Assembly (NCBI RefSeq): GCF_964275005.1
Contig: NC_092706.1
Coordinates: 30,308,781-30,372,780, forward strand
Source: Diadema setosum
Lineage: Eukaryota; Echinodermata; Echinoidea; Diadematoida; Diadematidae
Length of the DNA stretch: 64,000 bases
Direction of reading: 5' to 3'
A program made the position numbers and the translations under genes. The notes beneath the pieces are model-generated. The model was not told where the DNA came from, ran no database searches, and worked only from the letters and a program-made list of their open reading frames with translations. Positions 25,227 through 37,300 of the stretch are shown here, piece by piece. Positions within the stretch are counted from its first letter, which is position 1. Each line of letters opens with the position of its first letter.

Positions 25227-26476
25227 TAGTATCAGTATCTTTTTCTTTACAGTATTTGAAAATAAAACATGCTAAAACAATTAAACAGATAATAAGTTCA
25301 GACTTTTTCTCCAATTCAGTTTCGTAAATGGTAGTGTGATCATGAACAAATGATCAAGTGTATGCATGTGTGCCATTGCCAATGGAATATTCATATCCAA
25401 AACTACAGTGTATTCATCTTCATGCCAACACTGTGATGCACAGTCACTCCAACCCAGTTTGCTCTTTGAGAAATTAGGTGATGGTGTTCAAGATTTGTTC
25501 TGTCTGAATCTTTAAAGATTGTCTGGAAAGAGATCTTGCCCAGATGGTTCTTATTTATTCACTTTTTTTTTTTCTGTCATAGTATACCCCTTTTTTGTGA
25601 TCTTGCAAATATCTCATATTGATATATATAGGATATTATTGGTCAAGCTTTGCCTCCATTTTGGCATTGAAGTTTAGTTTACCTTGACATAGCATTGACT
25701 GACAGAGAACTCTTGTCAACTGTTGTGAGTGGTTGGCTATCAGGACGAGTTGGCTAAACTACCTGTCAATTTGCACACTCATTCTCAAGTGCAAAACTGG
25801 AAAAAAAAAAAGAGAAAGAGATAAAATGACAGCATATCTATGATTTACTTTTATCATAGCCATTGTACATGCTGTAAAGCTGCATTTGTGCACAGGTATT
25901 TTTGTTGTGACAATATCTTCGAAGGATTTTGTCTTCTATTTATGTCAGCATTGTAATGACCATATAGTGGCAAGTGTCTCAGACACTTGGTGTTGTGTTT
26001 GAATTGCTGTTTTATTTCACAAGCCATCTACATAATGATTTATTTTGATACTCAAAGTATTCCTTCAAGTAAAATTAGAAAAGCTGGTCTAGTGTCAGTG
26101 GCAGGTTCCCATGACTGAAACATTATCTCATCACCTTTGTCCATAATGTAATTTGTTTGATGAAACAGCAGCAAATAAAAGTGACTGTGATAAATAATTG
26201 CATCATCTCCACACCATTTTAAAGAAACAATTTGTCAGTCATTTACGGTTTCTTTTTTTAGGGGGTCGTATTGTCAAGTTTACTTTTTCTTTTTGCTGCA
26301 ATAATTATGTGACCATGATTATACATTGATAGAAATAAAATATGGAGAGGAGAGAGTAACACTTACCGAAGTGATTTTACAATTATTGAGTGATAATTAT
26401 GTTCTCAAAGAGAAAAGTAAAGTGGGTAGGCAAGTATGTTATTATCGGACAACACACTGGAAATTGTCCCTGTAGG

Positions 26477-26907
26477 TTAAAGGTACTAGCCCACATTTGC
26501 AAACCCACGAAAATCAAAACTGCATAAAACAGGTCCAATATGACTTCAAGTACAAGTTATAACAGTAACATGTACCTCACCTGTCGCTCTTTGTCTATAC
26601 CATTCGATAAAAGAGAGAAAATCGTCATTTTAAAATCAATTTTCAAACCGGGTCAACCCGACCCAAAATCGAATTACGAGCGCGGGCTATAGCTACGTAC
26701 ATTGTACATGTAACACGTACGTGGACCGGAGCTAGCGAGCGTTATACGCATGCATACGGATTACGGTGCATTTTCATTTATTTATTATGAAAGTAATGGA
26801 CTAATTGGAACGAAATTTTGCACAGGTGTTACTGCAATCACACCCAAACTCCATGCTAACTATGAGACCAATTGCTGCAGGTTTACAAATGTGGGCTAAT
26901 ACTTTTA
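26477..26907. repeat. MITE, TIR with CTAGCCCACATTTGCAAACC
   Basis: AAGGTACTAGCCCACATTTG at the left and the inverse CAAATGTGGGCTAATACTTT at the right; the interior includes a CpG-rich stretch (26640-26740). Confidence 0.75.
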
Positions 26908-27280
26908 ATACTGTGAACCTGCAGCTTACAGAGGAATACAGGTAGCAGGTGCTTACACTCGTGTACCTGCTACATTCCAGTACAGTGTACGATGTACATA
27001 TGCATGCCCATGTTAGCATTCAATTCCACTTATACATGCATCTTGCATACTACTGTATATCTGAAAAAGGCAATCTGAGTCTATCACAGTGAGAATTGCC
27101 ACAGTTTGTTTTTGATCTGAAGCTATTAAAATCCTGCCTGTGTAGGTGATGCTGATTTAGGAGTACTGGTAAGAAAGCTCACTTTTTGTGCAGGATACAA
27201 ACTGTACTGTACAAAAAGTGTGACGATACATGTACATTTGATTGCATGACCTCTGTATACTCATCAATTTGCAAACCATG

Positions 27281-27639
27281 TTTAAAGGCATAATTTACCA
27301 TTTGCAGATGAAAGCATTAGTGCTATAAAATAGTTCTAAAATGTGAGTTAGGGATAGAAACAACCACTGTCAAAATTTGAATCCGTATAATCGATGTTAA
27401 GTGTTGTTAAATACACAAAATGTGAACAATAGTTATAATAAAAAAATTTCCAGACTAAACCGTATACAGTTACGGTTTATTGAGAAAAACCCTGATATCT
27501 CCTTATATTTTAAGTTTTACTGCAAATATTTCATATGGTAGGATGTTTTATGATACAACAGACCTACACATATGCATCAAATATGATATCTTGAAAATTT
27601 TTGAAATCACTGCTCCCAAAGGTAAACTGGACCTTTAAT
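27281..27639. repeat. MITE, TIR TTAAAGGYMYARTTTACC, TTAA-type ends
   Basis: The left end TTAAAGGCATAATTTACCAT and right end GGTAAACTGGACCTTTAA are inverse-related and bounded by TTAA/TTAAT. Non-coding. Confidence 0.65.
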
Positions 27640-28216
27640 GCATATTCTAGAAAAATCTTGGAAAACGAGCTAACTTTACCTTTCTACAGTATGTTTGCAG
27701 TTCACCCAAATCAACCATACCTAGTTGTATAAAATGTCATTGATTTTTATGATTGATTTGATTCTCCTCTAAAAGTTTAATACTGCAATGCATTTAGTGT
27801 CCATGAAGACCATTTGATGAGCTTTACTTCCTAAAGTAGATGATGTCAGATTACCGTGGTACATGTAACACTGCACAATGTACACCACATGTGGAATTAA
27901 TGTCTTCATGAATGTTATTCTGAAAGAGTTAACAATATCTGTGCAGAGAGAATGTGATTTTGTAGCCATATATTTTTTCTATCTATTCTCTAACTTACAG
28001 CATTATGCTTTTCTTGAAGGGGGAAGACACTGTGTGTTCAGTTAATTGTTTCCTCTACTTTTCCTCCCCTATCTCATCAATTCTGAAGATTATCTTTCAC
28101 TTTCTGACTTTATTTCTGAATGTCATCAGTCCTAAACACAAAGGACGTCAAATTTTGTACATACTGTGTAAGACAGTGCACTTTGGCTTTCTGTCGAAGG
28201 ATTGACTACCCACATA

Positions 28217-28458
28217 CTGTATACTCCATATATTTCGCGAGTCTAAATTTTCGCGAATCAAGACTTCCCGACAATTTCGCGAGTGGTCAAATTCGCGATC
28301 GTGGAGTCGTGTACTGAATGGAGAAATGTTAACATGTACATTCATATCGGTACAGTATTAGAGTCAATATTTTCGTGTGTTTTTAATTTTGCGAATAGCA
28401 GCTGACTCGCGAAATTCGAGAAAATAAAAACCTCGCGAAATATTCGGCGTATACAGTA
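28217..28458. repeat. MITE of the TTCGCGA / GTATACAGTA family, best-preserved copy
   Basis: TATTTCGCGAGTCTAAATTT to GCGAAATATTCGGCGTATAC, with internal GCGAGTGGTCAAATTCGCGA. Related copies lie at 3655, 7079 and 53640. Confidence 0.7.
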
Positions 28459-29545
28459 CCTATTTACCACATGTCACCTAGTCTCAAATTGTCACTCATA
28501 TTTCTTAATAAAGAGAACAGCTGACACAAGCATTTGATACATCATTTTACACATTTACTTTCTAATTTGTTCAGTGGACTGCATAATTACTGATCATGTG
28601 ACAAGAAATTACATGGAGGAACTTACATTGCTTTCACAAACACTTTGGACTTATTTCAGTCTAACATGATTTTGTTTCCTACTTGTAGTGATTTTTCATT
28701 ACTTGCAACACAAGGACACAGCGAACTCCCTGGAAGCTGAAAACAATGGCTACATGTTACATACTAAGGGTCCAATATCAAATAAAATGTTATACAGTAC
28801 AATGATTACAATAGAAACAGCAATTCAAATTCATCCAAAATATACAGATTTCTTTCTGTTCAAACTGATGATAATGTATTAAGCTATAAAAACTTGACCA
28901 TATTTTCTACAAAGTCATGAAAACAATTTGGTTATTCAAGGAGTTCTAGAAAACACTGCTTTTTTTCAGATGGAAACTGCTGTACCATTACAGCAGTAGT
29001 AAGCTGCTTATTTGGGTTTCTCTACTTAACTGTTTTTTGAATTCTTTTTTCTTATTTTTTTTTTTTGTATCCAGAATACATAAATAAAACAATAAAATCA
29101 ATACAGTGCGTATTTGAAAATTGGGCTCTACCATCATCCTCATGAACTGCAAGTTTGTTCATGGCAGATCCAGGAGTACATCACCTTTGCTGGGTTCAGA
29201 ATATGGCCACCATTTCTAATGTGCCCACTTAGTCTAATTTGACCCACACAACAGTAACATAGCCAGTAGTTCAGATGAAATCTACACATGCAGTCAGGCA
29301 TGTAGGCAATACAGTCTATAAAAACAATGGGTAGGCCCTACAATATGAATATGCAATTGTAAACATGACTGTTCCTGAATACATGCTTCATGGATAACAA
29401 AAAGCTTTAATATAATTCTTTGAATCTGACATTTGGCCTGAATGTGATAACAAATTTTAAATTTTGTAGTAATTACTGTATGAATGTTTAATTTTTCTCC
29501 CCGTAATCTTTTTGAGTCAGAATGTCTCGACTTGTAATCTGAATT

Positions 29546-29650
29546 AACCCATTTAAAGCAAGTCCTGAGTATTCTCTGACAGCTGTCTATAGGAAATGTG
29601 TGTCATGGCAAAATCAGCTCATCTGCAACAGTAAATGTTGATGGGTCATA
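29546..29650. repeat. Short MITE, TTAACCCATT family
   Basis: TTAACCCATTTAAAGCAAGT at the left, a degenerate inverse at the right (GATGGGTCA), and the shared GAGTATTCTCTGACAGC block. Confidence 0.6.
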
Positions 29651-30313
29651 CACAATATGTACACTTACCCTAGATATAGATGTGATTTTTTCTAAAAGGC
29701 AAAAGGAGCACCCCTGGTTAGCACTTTTCTACTTACTAATAACTGATGAATTATAAGCGCCTACAGTGTTACCTCGTAACTCACATCTTACAACATCAAG
29801 GATGACAAATTATAAATTGATTTAAAAAAATAACAAATACTACAAAGGCACAAACATTCAAGTGTGCATCACATGCTAGTACTCTCCTTGCAAAACATGC
29901 CTCTTGACAAGCACAAATCATAGGAAGGCTTCTTTATATACACACATATCTCAAGTCATGGAGAAATAGAAAACGTCCTACAGCTATTTAAAAAAAAATG
30001 CCTTGGAATGGACCAACAGACACCCTGTCAATGAAATTATAAGTTAAGCTTATAACACACACAATCTAACATTTTTTTTTTTTTTTCACGACACTGGAGA
30101 TGAACTTATAACTTGATGAGTGCAAGAATCCTAACAAATATATATTTCCTTGTTTTATCATTAAAATACATGTACCAGTATGTTCCATTTGCCCGTAGTT
30201 GGTACTTATATTATGTTATGTTTGAACACACTTTTTTCAAGATAAGAATCTTCAGTGACACATTCACCATGACAAGAATCTGTGAAGACATACTCTATGG
30301 AGACATACTCTAC

Positions 30314-30712
30314 AGGGGCGGATCTAGCTTTTTATAAAGGAGGGGGTTGGGGGCGGTATGCGAGCGGAGCGAGCGAGGGGGGGGGGGGGAGGGGTGTGGG
30401 AGGGGGGTGTCCCCCTCGCACAGTAGGGAGAATTTTTGAAAATCTGTGTGTGAAAATGGCGTTTTCTTGCATCTAAAACACCACTATTTTTGGTATAGAG
30501 GTCATTGCCATAAATAGAAAAAAAAAAATAAAATTACAAGTTTTAAAAAAAAGATAAGATAAAAAAAAATGGTCCCCGGATTTTTTATTATTTTATTATT
30601 TTTTATTTATTTATTTATTTATTTATTTATTTTTTTTTTTTTTTTTTGGGGGGGGGGGGGGTTGCAACCCCCCCCCCCCCCCCCCCCCCCCCCTCTAGAT
30701 CCGCTTCTGCTC
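30314..30712. repeat. GGGGCGGATCTAG-terminated repeat with poly-G/poly-C core, inserted in a CATACTCTATGGAGA tandem repeat
   Basis: The left end is AGGGGCGGATCTAGC and the right end its inverse (CTAGATCCGCTTCT). Inside are GAGCGGAGCGAGCGAG and runs of G, T and C. Flanking copies of GGAGACATACTCTA lie on both sides (30290-30312 and 30715-30745). Confidence 0.7.
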
Positions 30713-33044
30713 TATGGAGACATACTCTATGGAGATATACTCTATGTATCACCGTACCTTATGTTCATGAGCAGCTTTTTGCTAAATCTTCCAAGTGTAA
30801 GAAACAACTGTCACTTTATAATACAAACTTCAAAACTTCAGTTAAACAAGACAACTAAGAAAAAAGCCTGAAATCTTGATATAACTTGACAATAAACAAA
30901 TACTAGTTAATTTCACTGGAAGATAAGAACATGTAAACAATACAGAAGTGTACTTTAACATCACAATTTATCAACTACATGTTGTACTAGTAATGTATTA
31001 GACCATGATAATGCTGTCCATAATAAATGTAGAGAATTTCTGCTGAATACCAAACACGTGGAAGGCTTATACGGATAATGTGCACGGTTATTCCACTACA
31101 TGTATCAAACTTTGTTCGATTTATTTCCAAATACAGTAGATCACTCCCTCTTCAATAATCATAATTATAATCACATCACAACCATCCTTTCAATGATGGT
31201 GGTTATTACATAGATTGGTTGGACTGGAGTGTAGAGAAACTTGTTTTTTAATTGTTATCTAGTTATTCTACACTGATCATAATTTGAAGGATCTTTCATA
31301 TGCAAACTTAAACATACATACAAGGTACTGCAGCAGTTTATTGGCACTGATATTTTGTCACACTAAATCATACCATGCTATTGAAGAATTCAGGGAAGAA
31401 ATTGCCTGTAATAAATACAATGGTCAAGTTTTCTGTATTGCTCGTTCATTGATATACCTGTACCTCCATATGCTGTATTTGTGTTTGCACTGTGCAAAAC
31501 AGAATATTTCCCACAATTACCATTTATGATCAAGACCTATATAAGATGTATGTCTGAATATCGCCTAAATGTACATAAACAAACTCACAATCGTAAAGAC
31601 ACCATTTGAAGCCACTAATACTCTCTTGTTTAAAGGCTCACCACACTCATATCTGTACCACTGGGAAACCTCACACACACAAACCTAAACTGTACATCTG
31701 CAAGTACATAAGTTTCATTTAATGACCCATCATGTCAACGGGTCCATGGAGAACACAGACTGGACATTCTTCCTGTTTGTCTTGATACCTATGGGTATCA
31801 CAAATATCTGCAACAAAGACTAAAAGCAGGTAATTGAAATCGGATAACAGGCGATTTGTTCAGGACTGATCTCTCTCCTTTTCTACTACATTATGCAAAC
31901 AGGAGGTAAAATCAGTGTCATGAGACACACATGAACCACATCATACAATTTTGGTCACAAAAGCATATCTACAAGATAGCATACTGTGTAATATACTGAA
32001 CATTGAGATGACATTGTTTTCTTGTTGTATCAATCTCAAACTGTTCTGATACTCCTCTGTCATTTCAGCACATAAAGTTTCTCTCGGTATTTTCAAACAT
32101 TTAACACTGTCTGATGAGCTGCTCCAACCTAAAGACATCACATGCACTAGGTACACGCAGCTACGTGAACAGACTAGTCACATCTTAAATACATCCCTGA
32201 ATGATTTGTACAGATTGTAAGCTTGACCAGTGTTATTTGCTGGTGAAGATTTCAGCCATGCATCACTGTACAAATTACTTCTTGAACATGATGAACTTAT
32301 CCTCATATACAAAAGTATCTTATTAAACTCTGTCTACACATCAAACATATTTTGACAAAAACTAAATATATCATTCATCTGCCATAGCGTTCATAGATGT
32401 AGCTATTAAATTGTAAAACCTACATTGAAATCCATTGTTCCTCGCAGCAATCTGTGTAACATATCACAGACAAACAAGCAAAATCACTACAGATGCAAAT
32501 CCTATACAAACACTTGTGTTGTAAAGGTTAAATATTTATGATCTGCATTGCTTGTAAACTGCTTCATAAACTCCTTTTTTTCTCTCTGAAGTATTCATAA
32601 ATCATGAACACATGCATTGTAGTTAACAGAAGGTCAAGTGACAAAAAAAAAAAAAAAAGATAGAAAGAAATGAGAAAGCTTGAGTTTCTGAGGCTTGCCC
32701 AAGACTATGACAACAAAATGCATGTATCAATGAAATTTGTGTCTTTACTAGAGAGACAGATATCAACTGTACAAGGTTCAATGGTGAGTTAAATTGGTCT
32801 CTCCATAAAATACAGGTGTAAACACTATTCATACATACACGTGTATGTTAAGGAGTATTTGGTTCTGTTTGCCCATAGACAGAACATCTTCACATTAACA
32901 TACCCATGTGTTAAATGATACAAAATGATTGAACATATGGTAAGACAACTCATAGAACTTGTTTTACAATCTATGCAATGCTAAGGATTGGGAGATGGAG
33001 GACTAATGATTTACAATGCATACAGAAAGGAATGATTTAACCCA

Positions 33045-33590
33045 AAAGGGCCGGGGGGGGGGGGGGGGGGGGTGCAGAATCCCTAAACGTTTCAAGCAAT
33101 AATTCTGTAATGTGAGAAGTCCTTGTCATGAGACTTCTTGACTTTTCTTGTTCAAGTTTTGAGCAACTTTTGAGACCAAATTTGCAATGTCCATGCATAC
33201 TGTTACAAAGCCATGCACATTTTTGTAACTGCATGTCACCCCAAACGAGCACAATTTTGTGATTTTGTGTATATTTCCTATGGAAAACAGTACTCTGTCA
33301 TGAAACTCGTAAACACATGATTATTTTTACTATTGATGAGTTTGATTGAATAATTTTATGCTAATCATGGTAGAAAAGTGGTCAGTGACGATATCCAAAG
33401 AAAAACAAAGAAAAAAAAGGTGAAAAGCGAGGAAGTATATAAGAAATTAAAATATGATAAAATACATAAGAATCAAAATCACTTTTGGAAGTTTTTATGA
33501 TGAACAATCCATCAATTTTAGGATGGGGGGGGGGGGGGCAGAATTCACCCCCTCCGGTTTTTAGCATAGCCACAAAAGCCCAGCCCGATT
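33045..33590. repeat. Poly-G-bounded repeat
   Basis: It begins with a G run at about 33052 and has a second G run at about 33524-33538. AAATACATAAGAA-type words are shared with about 61260-61320. Termini are not resolved and no coding signal is seen. Confidence 0.4.
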
Positions 33591-34237
33591 AGGGTTAGGA
33601 AAGCAATAAAATGGGAGACAATGCAGCCTGTGCAAACCTGTGCTGTTCTGGAAGTAATGTTATGAAAATGGCTGCCATGGAAAACTGTAACCTTCACATA
33701 TTCACTACATCAACAACATAAATGGCTTAGATTGTCATAAATATTCTGAATCGATGTGCTAATCTTTCAAGATTTCAAGCCTTTCAGATGAGACATTCTG
33801 TAATTATTTTGACTGTCAAAAAGGAGTTAGTACCCTTTTTGACACAAAAACCATTTATAACTTTCCAATATCTAAGAAGGAAAACAACACAACAAAGATA
33901 TAAGCCACTATGATCAATAGAGAGAGTTCTACCACAAAATTCACACACTGTAATGGCTTTGATAAGTTAAAACACGTTTGTTCAGTTGCATTTGATGCCT
34001 ACTTGGGGGCAAGATTGTAACATTATACAGTTTACATTGTGATTATTACAATGTCTTTGCCACGCTACAGAAACATCCATTGAAGTACAGTATAATAAAT
34101 ATAAAATGTGCATGTAAACCACATTCACAAGACAGAAATCAATGCTGAATCAAGGTGCAATAGCTAGCCCCAGTCTAACTCCACGATCACATTCTTTGCA
34201 CTCTACATTCAGAGGGAGCCCTGCTAGAACTGGGCCA

Positions 34238-34371
34238 TCACTTGGTCTTGAATTTCAGATCACGCAATTTGATGATGTCTGTGCTGAGGATACCTTTAAT
34301 TTGTTCGTATGCGACATCCACGTCATCATTCACGATGATGAAAGTTCCCTGGCTATCAGTCTCCTTGTTGA
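34238..34371 (-). CDS. GUK1: GUK1 alternative last exon B (distal)
   Basis: Acceptor CTCCCCGACAG, then [20 protein letters not shown] to a stop after RDLKFKTK. It encodes the same structural region as exon A in a diverged sequence with a longer basic tail. Its own in-frame stop means A and B cannot both be translated in one protein unless A is skipped. Confidence 0.85.
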
Positions 34372-37300
34372 CTGTCGGGGAGAAAAGTAAAGACGAAACA
34401 AATTGAATAAAATGAAATTCATCTATAACAGGGAAATTCAGAACCCATTCAAATTTAATCCCCAAAAAGAAATAGCAAGATGTGAAAATTTGATCAAAAT
34501 TAGACAAAAATTAGGGAAGTTATGAAAATGTGAATTCTTGCTAACTTTTGCAAAGCAGTCATCAAGCAGTTGATATGCAAATGAGTGAACAGATGATGTC
34601 ATTATCTCACAATTTTCCAGTGATCTTATACAACAATCTGACCAAAAAAAAAAAATGGAAAAAAAAAAATCTGCTATAAAAGTGTAAAAAATAATGTAAT
34701 TCCTGGTTGAATAACCAGAATACTCGGGTAGATGTACAGTATATACAACTGTATTAGGGTATGAGACTAAAACATAACTAAGTTTGAACGATAGAGCTAG
34801 CAAGATTTTGTGTAAAACTACCTGGTAAATTGTATGGTGATGACATCATCAACTCATTCACTTACATAATCGAATTGACTGTTTGAAAAGAGTTTTATGA
34901 AAATAAGCAAAACTCCACAATATCATAACTTTCTTAATTTCTATCTGATCAAATTTTCACTGTTGTACTTATAAAACTGTACTCTTTCTTTATCAGACAA
35001 CCTGAACTGATTAAAAATTTCCCCTTAATTCTGCATGAACATTTCCTGAAAAGACAATATGGTGTAATGTGAGTATAGAGCCCCTTTCTTTAAATTTGTA
35101 GCACCCACTTAAGCCCAAGTGCTGTCTCTGTTATGGTAACACCACAATATTTTTGACACAGTATCAACCTAATGTACAAAATGTATATGAAGCAGAAGCT
35201 GTGTCATTCTTAAATATCTCCCTCTATTTTCTATAAGAGTCTCTACACATGGCAGTGTACATACATAAATCAAGTGTCACTTTATAAGATTTATGATGTC
35301 TCGGGACTATATTATATTATTCCCAATGATGCTCTCCGAGGCCACGTTTGAAGATGGTATGGTGACAGTAATCTCATCTAAGGTTACCGTGTTAGGGAAG
35401 AATGCTTGAAATTTGCTTCTTGCCATACATCACTTCAACATGCACTTGAAATGACTGAATTGCATAAGAGTGCTCATAAATTGCCAAATTAGAAAATATA
35501 GATAGTATGATTTGTGTCATTTCATGGAGGGGAATTTTGTGACAGGGTGAGCTGTAATAGAAATGCCTTCATTCATTAAAAGCATTCTGCATCAAGTCTA
35601 GATTACAATATTATGGATTATGATGCTCAGGCCCTCAATTGTACACAATGTACACATCCACATAGGTTAGTATGGATTCATTTCAGAGTAAAACCTTGCA
35701 CAAACTAGATCATTATAAAACTGGGAGGGAAAACAATTACAGTCAAACGTGCCTCAGCTGCAGCCACCTGTCTATAGAGGCCACCTGCCATATTACATAC
35801 AGCCATCAAAAAATTTTCCCCAAGAGAAAAGCCCCAATAGCAGATACTTTTTCAATGGCCACTTTTTATCATCTTCTCTAGGTTGCTGCTATAGACAGCT
35901 TTGACTGCACATATTGTCACTATTCAACATTCTAGATTTACAACAAATTATGATTTTCCATGTGAAACAACACTGAAATCATATCTTCAAAATGAAAATT
36001 TAATTGAAATATTAGTGAAATCAAACAGAAAACTTGATACACAGGACTACAGATAATAACTAGAAATGTCGCTACAGCGACTGGTTATACCCCCGCAAAA
36101 CAACATTTCATAAGCTTTGGTCAAAACAACATTTCATAAGCTTTGGTCAAAAAACTGAGGAAGTAGTTAAATCCGCAAGATCTTTCCTTGATCTTCTGCC
36201 ATTAATATGCCGTTACCATGGCAACGTACTTTCGGGTACTGTCGAAAAATGCGTCTTGCACATCTACAACCAAAGGCACACATCTGTACCAAGTTTCATG
36301 GAAATTGGGCAAAAACTGAGGAAGTAGTTTGCAACACAAAATTTTCCATCATTTTGGCTCATAATATGTGAGCTGTTACCATGGCAACATACTTTTTGTC
36401 ACTGTCAAGAAATGTGTCATGCTGACCTATATCCTAAGACAAACATTCAATATGAATTCCATGAGAATTGGAAGAACACTGATGAAGCAGTTTTGCCATG
36501 AAGCATTTTGCCCTACATTTTACCAATAACATGCCGTTACCATGGCAACGCACTTTTTGCCACTGCGGAAATATGTGTCTTGCACATTAACATATTCAGA
36601 TGAACATCTGTACCTAATTTCATAAAAATTGATCAAAAACTGTGGGAGGAGTTCGCGACGCAAGATTTGTACCCATTTTTGCCCATAATATGCCGTTACC
36701 ATGGCAACGTACTTTTGGGTACTGTCAAAAAATACGTCTTGCACATCTACAACCCAAGGCACACATCTGTGCCAAGTTTTATGGGAATCGGTTGAAAACT
36801 GAGGAAGTAGTTCGCGACGCAAGATTTGCAACGGACCGACCGCCCGACCGCCCGACCGCCCGACCGACCGCCCGACCGACCGCCCGACCGACCGACCGCC
36901 CGACCGTCCGCTGATTCCTATATACCCCCTTCAAACTTCGTTTGGCGGGGGTATAACTAAAAGGCAATTACAGAAAAACTAGATAAGTAGGAAATGTTAA
37001 CACATGGCATATTTAGTCTGTAAAAAGGCAATGACCACAAAAAAAAAAAAGAGGTAACTCAAAACAAAACCAGAATTAAAGGCACATTAACAAGAGGTTA
37101 TGACTCTTACTCAGTCATAGATTGTTTGCAGAATATAAACATCATCTGAAGTTATACAGAGGCAGATAGCTCCATGCTGTTTTTTGTAAATTTATATCTA
37201 CAGAGTAACTGGTTAAAGTACATGGTCCAAATGCAGTGCACTCCTGTCATAACAAACATGGTTATAGTGAAATTCCGGTCACAATGTAGTAAAAATTGAG

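Larger units (their letters stand above)
24636..34237. other. Intergenic region / 3' UTRs between convergent TSFM and GUK1
   Basis: No supported coding exon was found here on either strand. It holds the TSFM 3' UTR (candidate AATAAA signals at about 25262 and 26173), several MITEs listed separately, poly-G/C-rich repeat blocks and AT-rich DNA, plus any extended GUK1 3' UTR. Open frames are short and without family motifs. Confidence 0.7.

Noticed and set aside
30569..30871. Open frames with poly-Pro or poly-Phe/Gly
   Set aside because: They arise from homopolymer runs inside a non-coding repeat.
36642..36967. Open frames with [10 protein letters not shown] or [10 protein letters not shown] repeats on both strands
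   Set aside because: They are produced by the GACC-type satellite at the end of the X-box element; no family match.
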